Of a stretch of 64,000 nucleotides of DNA, positions 25,386 to 33,649 are shown in pieces. Where the stretch lies: NCBI RefSeq assembly GCF_901482445.1, contig NZ_LR590477.1:558001-622000 (forward strand). Reading direction: 5' to 3'. The number at the start of each line of letters is the position of its first letter. The stretch's first letter is position 1. The notes beneath the pieces were generated by a model. The model was not told the origin of the DNA. It saw only the letters and a program-made list of their open reading frames with translations, and did not search any database. Both the position numbers and the translations under genes were made by a program. Source of the stretch: Neisseria lactamica. Lineage in GTDB: Bacteria; Pseudomonadota; Gammaproteobacteria; Burkholderiales; Neisseriaceae.

Positions 25386-27866
25386 TCATTGTTCGGACGG
25401 TATTTTTTCAGACGGCATTTTCCCCCGTTTGTGAAGGCGCAAGGCATTGCCCAAAACCGCCAGCGAACTGAAGCTCATACCCAGTGCGGCTATCCACGGT
25501 TGGACATAGCCCAAAACGGCAAGCGGTACGGCGATGATGTTGTACGCGCCCGCCCATATCAGGTTTTGCCGGATGATATGGCGGGTACGCCGCGCCTGAT
25601 CGAGCAGGTGGGCGACGGTACGCAAATCTTCGTTCAATAACACAATGTCCGCGCCGTCCCTCGCAATATCCGTCCCGCCGGCTGCGGCGGCAGATACGTC
25701 TGCCTGCGCCAAAACGGGCGCGTCGTTGATGCCGTCGCCTATCATCAGCACTTTTTTCCCTTCTTTTTGTAAGGCTTTGACGTATTCCAGCTTGTCTTCC
25801 GGCATTGCTTGGGCACGGTAGTGCGCGATACCTAGGGCGCGTGCAGTTTCGGCAACGGCGGTCTCGCGGTCGCCGCTGAGGATGTGCAGGGTCAGGTTTT
25901 TGCCTGCCAACTGCCGCACCGCCTCCGCCGCGCTGTCTTTCAAGGGGTCGGTCAGGTAGAACACGGCTTGGAAACCGCTTTGACTGCCGAGGTAAACCGC
26001 GCTGCCGCTTTCCGAAGCCTGTCCGTCTTGCGGAGGTTTGCCGGCGATTTCGGCGACATAATCCGCCCTGCCCAACGCCCAAACTTGTGTTTCGCCGTTG
26101 ACGGTCAGTTGCGCGCCCACGCCTTCCCCGATGCGGTTGAGGCGTTGTTTGACGGCAATGTCGGGAACGCTGCCGCCTGAAACACGGCAGTTGAGGATGG
26201 CGCGGGCAAGGGGGTGTTCGGAGTGTTGTTCCAAAGCCTGTGCCACGGCAAGGGCAAAGGCTTTATCCGTGCCGCCCAACAAGGAGATACCGCTGACGGC
26301 GGGATTGCCCCGGGTCAGCGTGCCGGTTTTGTCGAAAATAATGTCGGTGGTTTGGGCGAGGGTTTCAATTGCCTGCTTTCCGCCGATTAAAATACCTTCG
26401 CGCGCCAGCGTACCGGTAGAAGCTGCCAGCGCGGTCGGCGTGGCAAGCGATAAGGCGCACGGACAGGTAATGACAAGCAGGGCAACGGTAATCCAAAGCG
26501 CGGTATGCGCGTCGGCGTACAGCGTCCAGCCGATGAAGACGGGGACGGCAAGCAGGAGTTCGCCGAATATAAAAGACGAGGCGTATTGTTCCGCCAACTC
26601 GGCAGTGCGCGGTTTTTGTGCCAAGGCGCGGTCGAGCAGGCGGACGATGTGCGACAGGCGCGTACCGCCGCCGGTACGGTCGGTGCGTATAATCAGGGGG
26701 CTTTGCGTGTTGAGTGTGCCGGCGGTGACTTTTTCAGACGGCATTTTGGAGACGGGCAGGCTCTCGCCGGTCAGCATAGATTCGTCAACCGTGCTTGCGC
26801 CTTCCAGCACCGTGCCGTCAACGGGGATGGTTTCGCCGGGTTTGACCAGCACTACATCGCCTGCTTGGAGCTTGACGACGGCGGCTTCGCGGACATCCTG
26901 TACGGCAGGATAGCCGGGCATCCGGTGGCAGAAGGCGGGTATCAGTTTCACCAGCCTTTCGGCGGCATCGCCTGCCTTGCGGCGGGCAATGTGTTCCATA
27001 AAGCGTCCGCCCAGCAGGAAAAACAGCAGCATGGCGATGGATTCAAAATACATCCCCTGCCCTGCGTTGGTAGCGAGGCTGTAAATGCCGGCGGCAAAGG
27101 TCATAATGATGGCGGCGGCAATCGGCGTGTCCATACCGGCGCGGCGGTTTTTCAGGTCGCGCAATGCGCCTTGATAAAATGGGACGGCGCAATAGAATAC
27201 GACGGGCAACACCATTAAAAAACCGCCCCAATGGAGGATTTTCAAAAAATCGGGTTCGATGTCGCCGCCGTAAAGGTAGGTCGGCAGCGCGAACATCATC
27301 GTCTGCATCATCCCCAGTCCGGCAACGGCGAGGCGGACGATGTATTGTTTGCGTTCTTTTTGGTTGGCTGCTTCAATTTTTTGCGCGTCATAGGGTGCGG
27401 CGGTGTAGCCTGTCTGCCGGATTTTCAACAGAATGTCGGAAAGGCGGATTTTTTTGTCGTCCCAGACGACGCGGCAGCGGTGCGTGCTGTAATTCAAATC
27501 GATGCGGACGATGCCGTCCGTACGCAGCAGGCGTTGCTCGATGAGCCAGACGCAGGCGGCGCAGGTGATGCCGCCCAGCATTAAAACCGCCTCGCGCGTG
27601 CCGCCGTGGGTTTCCACAAAGTCGGATTGGACTTCGGGCAAATCGTAGAGCCGGATTTGGTCGAGGATTTCTTGGGGCGGCAGCTCGGTTTTTTGCGCGT
27701 CGGCGGTGCGTTGTTTGTAATAACTGCCCAAGCCCGCGTCAATAATGCTTTGCGCCACCAGCTGACAGCCGGCGCAGCAGGTTTCGCGGTCTTCGTTTTC
27801 GTAACGGACGGTCAGATGCAGGTTTTCGGGAACGTCCAGTCCGCAGTGGAAACAGGTTTTTTTCAT
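25386..27866 (-). CDS. Copper-exporting P1B-type ATPase, CcoI/FixI-like
   Basis: The 826-residue protein from the ATG at 27866 pumps monovalent copper across the inner membrane. The N-terminus has a Cys-rich CcoI-type segment (CFHCGLDVP and TCCAGCQLVA), then a heavy-metal domain with GGITCAACVWLIEQ (about 85-100). Eight membrane spans can be placed. TGES is present (MLTGESLPVSK), the metal-site motif CPC in VITCPCALSLATPTALAAS, the phosphorylation site DKTGTLTRG, and GDGINDAPVLAQADV. The N-terminal Cys cluster fits the group that supplies copper to cbb3 oxidase rather than pure detoxification CopA; that assignment is an inference. Its ATG overlaps the hflX stop (ATGA), so the two are translationally coupled. 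The upstream in-frame extension (MCRRTKYRRN) is only the tail of hflX in another frame. Confidence 0.93.
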   Translation of the reverse strand: MKKTCFHCGLDVPENLHLTVRYENEDRETCCAGCQLVAQSIIDAGLGSYYKQRTADAQKTELPPQEILDQIRLYDLPEVQSDFVETHGGTREAVLMLGGITCAACVWLIEQRLLRTDGIVRIDLNYSTHRCRVVWDDKKIRLSDILLKIRQTGYTAAPYDAQKIEAANQKERKQYIVRLAVAGLGMMQTMMFALPTYLYGGDIEPDFLKILHWGGFLMVLPVVFYCAVPFYQGALRDLKNRRAGMDTPIAAAIIMTFAAGIYSLATNAGQGMYFESIAMLLFFLLGGRFMEHIARRKAGDAAERLVKLIPAFCHRMPGYPAVQDVREAAVVKLQAGDVVLVKPGETIPVDGTVLEGASTVDESMLTGESLPVSKMPSEKVTAGTLNTQSPLIIRTDRTGGGTRLSHIVRLLDRALAQKPRTAELAEQYASSFIFGELLLAVPVFIGWTLYADAHTALWITVALLVITCPCALSLATPTALAASTGTLAREGILIGGKQAIETLAQTTDIIFDKTGTLTRGNPAVSGISLLGGTDKAFALAVAQALEQHSEHPLARAILNCRVSGGSVPDIAVKQRLNRIGEGVGAQLTVNGETQVWALGRADYVAEIAGKPPQDGQASESGSAVYLGSQSGFQAVFYLTDPLKDSAAEAVRQLAGKNLTLHILSGDRETAVAETARALGIAHYRAQAMPEDKLEYVKALQKEGKKVLMIGDGINDAPVLAQADVSAAAAGGTDIARDGADIVLLNEDLRTVAHLLDQARRTRHIIRQNLIWAGAYNIIAVPLAVLGYVQPWIAALGMSFSSLAVLGNALRLHKRGKMPSEKIPSEQ

Positions 27867-29041
27867 AGTGTTTCGGTTTCGTCTGTATTTGGTGCGGCGG
27901 CACAATACTCGGCAATGGCTTCGCGCAATGCGCCGATGCCGGTATTTTCCGCAGCGGAAAGGTAAACGGCGGTGATTTTACCCGTGCTGTCGCGTTTAAT
28001 GCCGCTCTGCCGGGCTTTAGACGGCATCAGGTCGGTTTTGTTGTACACCCTGATACACGGGATGCGGTCGGCCTTGATTTCCTTGAGGACGCTTTCTACA
28101 TCTTCAATTTGCTGTTCTTTACCAGGGGCGGCGGCATCGACGACGTGCAGCAGCACATCGGCTTGCGCGGTTTCTTCCAAGGTAGCAGAAAAGGCAGAAA
28201 TCAGTTTGTGCGGCAGATTGCTGACAAAGCCCACGGTATCGGTCAGGATGATGCTGCATTCCGGATGGATATAAAGCCGCCGCGCCGTCGTGTCGAGTGT
28301 GGCAAACAACTGGTTTTCGGCATACGCGCCCGCCTTGGTCAGGCGGTTGAACAACGTGGATTTGCCTGCATTGGTATAACCAGCTAATGCGAAAGTTTTG
28401 ATTCCGCCCGACTCGCGCGGTTTGCGGCGGAGCGCGCGTTGTTTTTTAAGGTTGGCAAGCTGTTTTTTCAAGGCGTTGATCCTATGGGCGATCAATCGGC
28501 GGTCGGTTTCCAGTTTGGTTTCGCCGGGGCCTTTCATACCGATGCCGCCGCGCTGGCTTTGCAGGTGTCCGTAACCGCGTATCAAGCGTCCCGCCAAATG
28601 GCTCAATTGCGCCAACTCGACTTGCAGCCTGCCTTCCTGTGTTCGGGCGCGGCGGGCAAAAATCGCCAAAATCAGCCCTACCCTGTCCAACACGCGGCAT
28701 TGGAGGATTTTTTCCAAATTGCGCTCCTGCGTGGGCGTGAGTTCGTGGTTGAATACGACCAAATCGATGCCGTCTGCGGCAACTGCTTCCGACAGCTCCG
28801 CCGCCTTGCCCGTGCCGACAAACAGCGCGGTGTGCGGGCGGTCGCGTTTGGCGGTTTTCACAAGGACGGGATCGCCGCCCGCCGCTTTGACCAGCTCGAT
28901 GGCTTCCGCCAATGCCGTCTGAAACCCGCCCAAACGGGCGGCACTGCTGCCTGCTCCTTCCTGATCCAACATCACGCCCACCAACATAACGCGTTCCGGT
29001 TGCGCCTGTGCGGCAATGTTCTGTCCTGTTTTGCCCGACAT
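27863..29041 (-). CDS. hflX: Ribosome-associated GTPase
   Basis: HflX splits stalled ribosomes under stress. The 392-residue protein has the N-terminal HflX domain (DPVLVKTAKRDRPHTALFVG, then LVVFNHELTPTQERNLEK), the Gly-rich linker SQRGGIGMKGPGETKLETDR with a coiled coil, and the G domain: G1 GYTNAGKSTLFNRL (about 215), G3 DTVGFVSNLPH, G4 VYNKTD (about 325). The C-terminus is short. There is no hfq partner here. It starts five bases upstream of the CAP-protein stop and overlaps the ATPase start by four bases. The four genes from 30326 to 25386 and queH run in one direction and may share a transcript. Confidence 0.95.
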   Translation of the reverse strand: MSGKTGQNIAAQAQPERVMLVGVMLDQEGAGSSAARLGGFQTALAEAIELVKAAGGDPVLVKTAKRDRPHTALFVGTGKAAELSEAVAADGIDLVVFNHELTPTQERNLEKILQCRVLDRVGLILAIFARRARTQEGRLQVELAQLSHLAGRLIRGYGHLQSQRGGIGMKGPGETKLETDRRLIAHRINALKKQLANLKKQRALRRKPRESGGIKTFALAGYTNAGKSTLFNRLTKAGAYAENQLFATLDTTARRLYIHPECSIILTDTVGFVSNLPHKLISAFSATLEETAQADVLLHVVDAAAPGKEQQIEDVESVLKEIKADRIPCIRVYNKTDLMPSKARQSGIKRDSTGKITAVYLSAAENTGIGALREAIAEYCAAAPNTDETETL

Positions 29042-29045
29042 ACTG

Positions 29046-30326
29046 TCAATCCTGTAAATAAAGAGTTACGCCGCGTCCCTGGCTGTCTTCCGGGGCAAGC
29101 GTGATGCGGCTGCCCACCATTCCGCCGACGCTGAAGACGATGCCGCCCGCCTCGTGCCTGCCTATGGACAGGCGGCTGCCGGGCCGCTGCCGGTAGGTAT
29201 AACGGGTACATGCTTCCAGACACCAGCGTCCGCGCCAATGGATGAAATATTTTTCGCCTTTTCTGACGGCAAGCGTCTCGCCGCCGTTTACCTCAAAATA
29301 AGGGTAATCGGGTTTTCGGGTTCTAAACTGCCATTTCGCCTGCGCGCGCCGTCCGTTGCGGACATAGTCGAATACTGCCGTATAGAGCGTGCCGTATTCC
29401 AAAGGTTTGAGCGGGAAAAGCGCGAATTGGTACGCCGTCAGCCTGCCGTTGGGGTCGTTGCCGGCGGTTAAAATTTTGACGGGACGGATTTCGTTTTTAC
29501 CCCGATACAGCTTAAAACCTTTCATCACGATTTTGCCTGCCGCCTCGGAAAAATCAATGCTGGCAGGATTGCCCGTCATTTCATATCCCGGCACGGGGTC
29601 GGGACGCTCCCCGTAAAAATAAGGCAGTGCGCCGCTGCCGGCCGGATAGGCGGTATAAAGCCATTCCGTTGCGGGCGTAACTTCGTCGGCATAAACGACC
29701 GCACCGTTATGGCAGGCGTTGCGGTAATATTTCCGTCCTGCTTCCGGCTGCCGCCTTCCCCGGGCACAGGCGCGCTCGAAGCTGCCGTTGCCCTGATTGA
29801 ATACGAGAACGGTTTTACTGTTTTCCCTGACAAATGCCGCTCCTGCCTCATCCGTATGCCGGTCAAGCAGCGAAAGGCGGTGGTAGATTGCGCTCATCAA
29901 AGCGTCCACTTGGCGTTGCTGCGTGCGGATATCGCTGTCGGACGATTCGGCGGCTTCCTCTTCCGTGCTGATGTTTTCATGTACGCCGTTGTAAAGATAA
30001 CCGGCAAGGTGTGTGCGTTCGGTCAGCTTTTGTGCGGTATAATGAGGATTTTCGGCATGATATTCTCCGTGTCCGTCTTCGGGATTAAGCGTGAGATAGC
30101 GTGCGTGCCTGCGGGCGGAATTTTCCAAAACCGGCGCGTGTGCCAGCGCGTGCAAACCGATTTGGGCGCGGATAAGGTTGAGGTAGTGCAACGCATCGCC
30201 CTGCCCCCTGATTTGCGGTGCGGACGGATAGACAAGTTCGCCCGCCGGCAGGGATTGGTTTCGGATATGGTAGAAAACGCCTGCCGCCAAGCCCAACAGG
30301 AGCAGCCAAATAGAAAGGGATTTCAT
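29046..30326 (-). CDS. Secreted or membrane-anchored CAP-domain protein
   Basis: The ATG at 30326 has a good SD (GGAGGG). The 426-residue product starts MKSLSIWLLLLGLAAGVFYH, an uncleaved anchor or signal peptide. Residues 45-165 look like a CAP (SCP/PR-1) fold: LHYLNLIRAQIGLHALAHAP, ENSARRHARYLTLNPEDGHG, the ENISTEEE segment and RLSLLDRHTDEAGAAF. Residues 190-426 form a larger beta-rich part with an SAxx-type sheet region (KWQFRTRKPDYPYFEV), not recognised. It carries several Cys, consistent with a periplasmic location. The function is unknown; CAP proteins bind lipids or other ligands. It sits between queH and hflX with small gaps. Confidence 0.75.
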   Translation of the reverse strand: MKSLSIWLLLLGLAAGVFYHIRNQSLPAGELVYPSAPQIRGQGDALHYLNLIRAQIGLHALAHAPVLENSARRHARYLTLNPEDGHGEYHAENPHYTAQKLTERTHLAGYLYNGVHENISTEEEAAESSDSDIRTQQRQVDALMSAIYHRLSLLDRHTDEAGAAFVRENSKTVLVFNQGNGSFERACARGRRQPEAGRKYYRNACHNGAVVYADEVTPATEWLYTAYPAGSGALPYFYGERPDPVPGYEMTGNPASIDFSEAAGKIVMKGFKLYRGKNEIRPVKILTAGNDPNGRLTAYQFALFPLKPLEYGTLYTAVFDYVRNGRRAQAKWQFRTRKPDYPYFEVNGGETLAVRKGEKYFIHWRGRWCLEACTRYTYRQRPGSRLSIGRHEAGGIVFSVGGMVGSRITLAPEDSQGRGVTLYLQD

Positions 30327-30441
30327 AATGCCGCCCTCCCGACGCGGCAACGGGGTGTTTTATCAAAACGGCAAACTTGTCAATGCGGTTTCCGCTTGCC
30401 GATTGCCAAACCGGCAAACCTTTCCCCGTGCCGATGCCGAA

Positions 30442-30475
30442 CCCGATGCCGTCTGAACCTTCAGACGGCATCGGG
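30442..30475 (-). terminator. Uptake-sequence hairpin after queH
   Basis: CCCGATGCCGTCTGAA and TTCAGACGGCATCGGG form a 16-bp perfect stem with a CC loop. It starts four bases after the queH stop on the minus strand. Confidence 0.8.
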
Positions 30476-30478
30476 TGT

Positions 30479-31204
30479 TTATTTGTCCACCCGAATGGGT
30501 GCAGGTTCGTATTGTGTCGACTCGTCCCCGTAATACAACACGCCGAGTTTGATGGGGATTCTGCCCTGTGATTTGCGGTGGGCGTTGGAATCGCGCAAGG
30601 AATAGGCGCAGCCGCAATATTCCTGCTGGTAGAAGTTTTCACGTTTGCTGATTTCAATCATGCGCGCGCTGCCGCCGCCTTTGCGCCAGTTGAAATCCCA
30701 ATACACCACATCATCGTAAGGCGCGGCGGCACGGCGGCCGCAGTCGTTGATTTGCGCCATATTTTTCCAGCGTGAAATGCCCAGCGAACTGGTGAAGACG
30801 GGAAAACCGTGTTCGTGCGCGTATTGCGCCGCTTTTTCAAAACGCATATCGAAACACATGGTGCAGCGGATGCCGCGTTCGGGTTCGAATTCCATCCCTT
30901 TGGCTTTGGCAAACCATTCTTTACGGTCGTTTTCGTAATCGTCGTCTTTGTCGATGAAGGGGATGCCGAACTTTTCCGCAAAGCGCACGTTTTCCTCTTT
31001 TCGGAGCATATACTCTTTGTGCGGATGGATATTGGGATTGTAAAAATAAATGGTGTAGTCGATGCCGGAGGCAAGCATAGCCTCCATCACTTCGCCGCTG
31101 CACGGGGCGCAGCAGGAATGCAGCAAAACTTTTTTATGCCCGCCGGGCGGGACGAGTATGGGGCGGTCAATGTCGGTAACGGTAGGTTTGTTTTGTGTTT
31201 CCAT
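30479..31204 (-). CDS. queH: Epoxyqueuosine reductase QueH (DUF208)
   Basis: QueH performs the last step of queuosine synthesis in tRNA, reducing epoxyqueuosine. The 241-residue protein has the defining Cys motifs of the family: LLHSCCAPCSGEVMEAM (CCxxC, about 30-35), GIRCTMCFDMRFEKAA (about 105-112) and QQEYCGCAYSLRDSN (CxC, near 190), which bind an iron-sulfur cluster and a second metal. The NPNIHPHKEYMLRKEENVRF and SSLGISRWKNMAQI blocks are also typical. It is followed closely by a paired uptake sequence. The gene is transcribed on the minus strand, with radC 72 bases upstream. Confidence 0.93.
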   Translation of the reverse strand: METQNKPTVTDIDRPILVPPGGHKKVLLHSCCAPCSGEVMEAMLASGIDYTIYFYNPNIHPHKEYMLRKEENVRFAEKFGIPFIDKDDDYENDRKEWFAKAKGMEFEPERGIRCTMCFDMRFEKAAQYAHEHGFPVFTSSLGISRWKNMAQINDCGRRAAAPYDDVVYWDFNWRKGGGSARMIEISKRENFYQQEYCGCAYSLRDSNAHRKSQGRIPIKLGVLYYGDESTQYEPAPIRVDK

Positions 31205-31276
31205 AAACTTAACAATATCTGTCGGATACGGTCGAAGCGGCTATTTTATCAGAGCCGCCGGATGTAAAACAGGGTG

Positions 31277-31954
31277 TCAGGGCATCAGTCCGAGCTGCCT
31301 GAACGAGCAGACGGTTTGCGAGGTAACGATGAAATGGTCGAGCAGCGACACATCGACCAGCGACATCGCCTGTGCCAGCCGTCGGGTAAATGCGATGTCT
31401 GCGTGCGAAGGTTCGGGCGAGCCGCCCGGATGGTTGTGCGCGATAATCAGGCTGTCGGCATACTCGTCCAAAGCCAGTTTGACGATTTCGCGGATGTAAA
31501 TCGTGTTTTCCGCAACCGTCCCCCGGGACAATTCACGCACACCGATTAGCCGGTTTTGGCGGTTCAAGAGCAGCGCGACGCTGACTTCGACTTTTTCCTG
31601 TCCCAAATGAAAGCGCAGGTAATCGGCAACGGTATCGGGATCGGATAAGGTGATTTCTTCTTGCAATTCTTCCGCCAATATCCGCCGCCCGATTTCCCTG
31701 ACTACGGCGAACTGTGTGAAACTCGCCGTCCCCATTCCTTTATATGCCGACAGTTTGCCGACCTCCGCGCTCATCAGCCTCCCCAAGCTGCCGAACTCCT
31801 GCAACAGGTAGCGCGCCAAATCGACCGCGCTCATTCCGCGTGTGCCGACGCGTAAAAGGATTGCCAAAAGTTCGGCATCGCTCAACGCCTCCGCCCCGCG
31901 TTCCAACAGCTTTTCCCTCGGCCTTTCCCCCTCCGGCCATTGCTTGATGCTCAT
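31277..31954 (-). CDS. radC: RadC family JAMM-domain protein
   Basis: The 225-residue protein has the N-terminal UPF0758 helix-hairpin-helix region (RPREKLLERGAEALSDAELL, then LLRVGTRGMSAVDLARYLLQ) and a C-terminal JAB/MPN domain with the zinc motif SLIIAHNHPGGSPEPSHADI (HxH then Asp). The family is called RadC, but a direct DNA-repair role in bacteria is disputed. The length is normal. There is no membrane segment. The hairpin between radC and gshA lies on the upstream side, so radC probably has its own promoter near 31955-31985. Confidence 0.94.
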   Translation of the reverse strand: MSIKQWPEGERPREKLLERGAEALSDAELLAILLRVGTRGMSAVDLARYLLQEFGSLGRLMSAEVGKLSAYKGMGTASFTQFAVVREIGRRILAEELQEEITLSDPDTVADYLRFHLGQEKVEVSVALLLNRQNRLIGVRELSRGTVAENTIYIREIVKLALDEYADSLIIAHNHPGGSPEPSHADIAFTRRLAQAMSLVDVSLLDHFIVTSQTVCSFRQLGLMP

Positions 31955-31986
31955 CTCATCCCTTTTCGTTTGCGTTTGTATTTGAA

Positions 31987-32022
31987 ATGCCGTCTGAACC
32001 GGATTTCCGCTTCAGACGGCAT
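31987..32022 (-). terminator. Uptake-sequence hairpin after gshA
   Basis: ATGCCGTCTGAA and TTCAGACGGCAT pair with a 12-base loop that itself holds complementary CGG/CCG, 18 bases past the gshA stop on the minus strand. Confidence 0.75.
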
Positions 32023-32040
32023 CTGTATTTCAAAACAGTC

Positions 32041-33390
32041 TTACGCCGTTTCTTCCAACTCGATTGAAGCCGCCAAAAGCGACAGGCGCGCCATTACGCC
32101 GTACACATAGAGGCGGTTGTGTTCGTTGTCCACATCGCAGTCTTTTTCGGAGCGCGGCATACCGAGTGAATCCCATTGTTCGAATACGCGCTTGCAGGCT
32201 TCGGGCGCTTCTTGCGAATTGTCGCCGTTGCCGGTGGGAATGCTGTTGGACAGCGGAACAAACACCATACCGCCGGCGTTGAGGTTTTCGTCCGCACCGC
32301 GCCCTTCGTGTACGCGGAAAAAGCCGCCGATGACGAAGCGGTCCATCATATACACGACGGGTTCGCACACCGCGCCGTTTAAGGTTTCATAAGTATAAAT
32401 ACCTTCTTGGACAATCACTTCGCTGACTTCCAAACCTTCTTTCACCTTCGACATTTTGTTGCGGTTTTTACGATTCAAGCCGCGCACTTCGTCGGCGGAC
32501 TTGACGCTCATCACGCCCATACCGTAAGTACCTGCGTCGGCTTTCACAATCACGAAAGGCTGGTCGGTAATACCCAATTCGTCGTATTTGGCTTGGATTT
32601 TCGCCAGCACGCGTTCTACCGCTTCTGCCAACGCATCTTCGCCTTCCCGCACTTGGAAGTCCAAACCGCCGATTTTTTCAAAATACGGGTTGATCTGCCA
32701 CTCGTCGATGCCGATCAGCTTGGCAAATTCGGCGGCGACTTGGTTATACGCGCCGAAATGATCGGTTTTGCGGCGCGTCGTCCAACCGCCGTGCAACGGA
32801 GGCAAAACGGTTTGGCTGATGTCTTTGAGAATGTCGGGAATGCCGGCGGACAAGTCGTTGTTCAACAAAACCACGCAAGGCGAAAAGCCGTCGGCAAGAT
32901 GCACGCGCTCGCGGGTTCGCAACAAAGGCTCAAGCAGGATTTTGTCGCCCAATGCGGTTTCAAACTCGGTTGGCTCAGTCACTTCAGGATTCAGGCTGCC
33001 CAAGCGCACTTCATACCCTGCCGAACGCAAAATCTCGCCGAGGGCGTAAACGTTTTGCAGGTAGAACGTGTTGCGCGTGTGGTTTTCGGGAATAATCAAC
33101 ACGGATTTCGCCGTTTCGCAGGCACGTTGCACCGCATCTTGCGCGGCAACCGCCGCCAGCGGGATAAAGTTGGGATTCAGATTATTGAAGCCGCCCGGAA
33201 ACAAATTCATATCGATAGACGAAATTTTGTAACCGGCGTTGCGGATATCGACCGAACCGTAAAACGGCGGGCGGTGCGCGTTCCACTGCGTGCGGAACCA
33301 CGCCTCGATTTTGGCGTGATTGGACAGGATTTTTGCCTCAAACGCCTGAAGTTGCGCCGAATGTTCGGGCGACATAACCGGTAATTTCAT
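32041..33390 (-). CDS. gshA: Glutamate-cysteine ligase (proteobacterial GshA type)
   Basis: GshA makes gamma-glutamylcysteine, the first step of glutathione synthesis. The start MKLPVMSPEHSAQLQAFEAK at 33390 gives 449 residues, typical of the short neisserial/betaproteobacterial form, unrelated to the E. coli enzyme. Segments supporting this are NAHRPPFYGSVDIRNAGYKI, FIPLAAVAAQDAVQRA, GWTTRRKTDHFGAYNQVAAE, FVIVKADAGTYGMGVMSVKS (an ATP-grasp-like Lys/Gly loop near 290) and RFVIGGFFRVHEGRGADENL. The frame stays open 30 codons further upstream, but those codons lie in the intergenic control region and lack a ribosome site. It is divergent from leuC. Confidence 0.9.
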   Translation of the reverse strand: MKLPVMSPEHSAQLQAFEAKILSNHAKIEAWFRTQWNAHRPPFYGSVDIRNAGYKISSIDMNLFPGGFNNLNPNFIPLAAVAAQDAVQRACETAKSVLIIPENHTRNTFYLQNVYALGEILRSAGYEVRLGSLNPEVTEPTEFETALGDKILLEPLLRTRERVHLADGFSPCVVLLNNDLSAGIPDILKDISQTVLPPLHGGWTTRRKTDHFGAYNQVAAEFAKLIGIDEWQINPYFEKIGGLDFQVREGEDALAEAVERVLAKIQAKYDELGITDQPFVIVKADAGTYGMGVMSVKSADEVRGLNRKNRNKMSKVKEGLEVSEVIVQEGIYTYETLNGAVCEPVVYMMDRFVIGGFFRVHEGRGADENLNAGGMVFVPLSNSIPTGNGDNSQEAPEACKRVFEQWDSLGMPRSEKDCDVDNEHNRLYVYGVMARLSLLAASIELEETA

Positions 33391-33443
33391 CTTTCGTCTG
33401 CCTCTGTGTGTTTTTTGACAAGGTACAGATAATAATGCCTTTG

Positions 33444-33521
33444 AAAGAATGACGACAAGTATTCTTTCATATCGAATCATTCTTTAGATATAACTGTTCA
33501 CTGAAATAGACAATATGTCTA
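33444..33521. promoter_or_regulatory. Dyad-rich control region between gshA and leuC
   Basis: Two inverted repeats stand out. AAAGAATGA (33444-33452) pairs with TCATTCTTT (33477-33485), and TAGACAATATGTCTA (33507-33521) is a palindrome (TAGAC-N5-GTCTA), repeated in part as ATTAGACAA near 33565. The 260-base divergent region is AT-rich and must hold both promoters. Binding by a leucine-pathway or redox regulator is a guess. Confidence 0.4.
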
Positions 33522-33649
33522 ATTTTTTTGTTAAAATTGTTTACAAAATAACACCGACTCAAAAATTAGACAAAATCTGTTGCGCGGTATAAAGAATACG
33601 TCTAAAATCCGCCCAATCCGCATTACCATTTATCCAAAAGAACAACATC

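Noticed and set aside
30363..30617. Frames around 30400-30600 with RLKVQTASG-like ends
   Set aside because: These are uptake sequences in translation and overlap queH.
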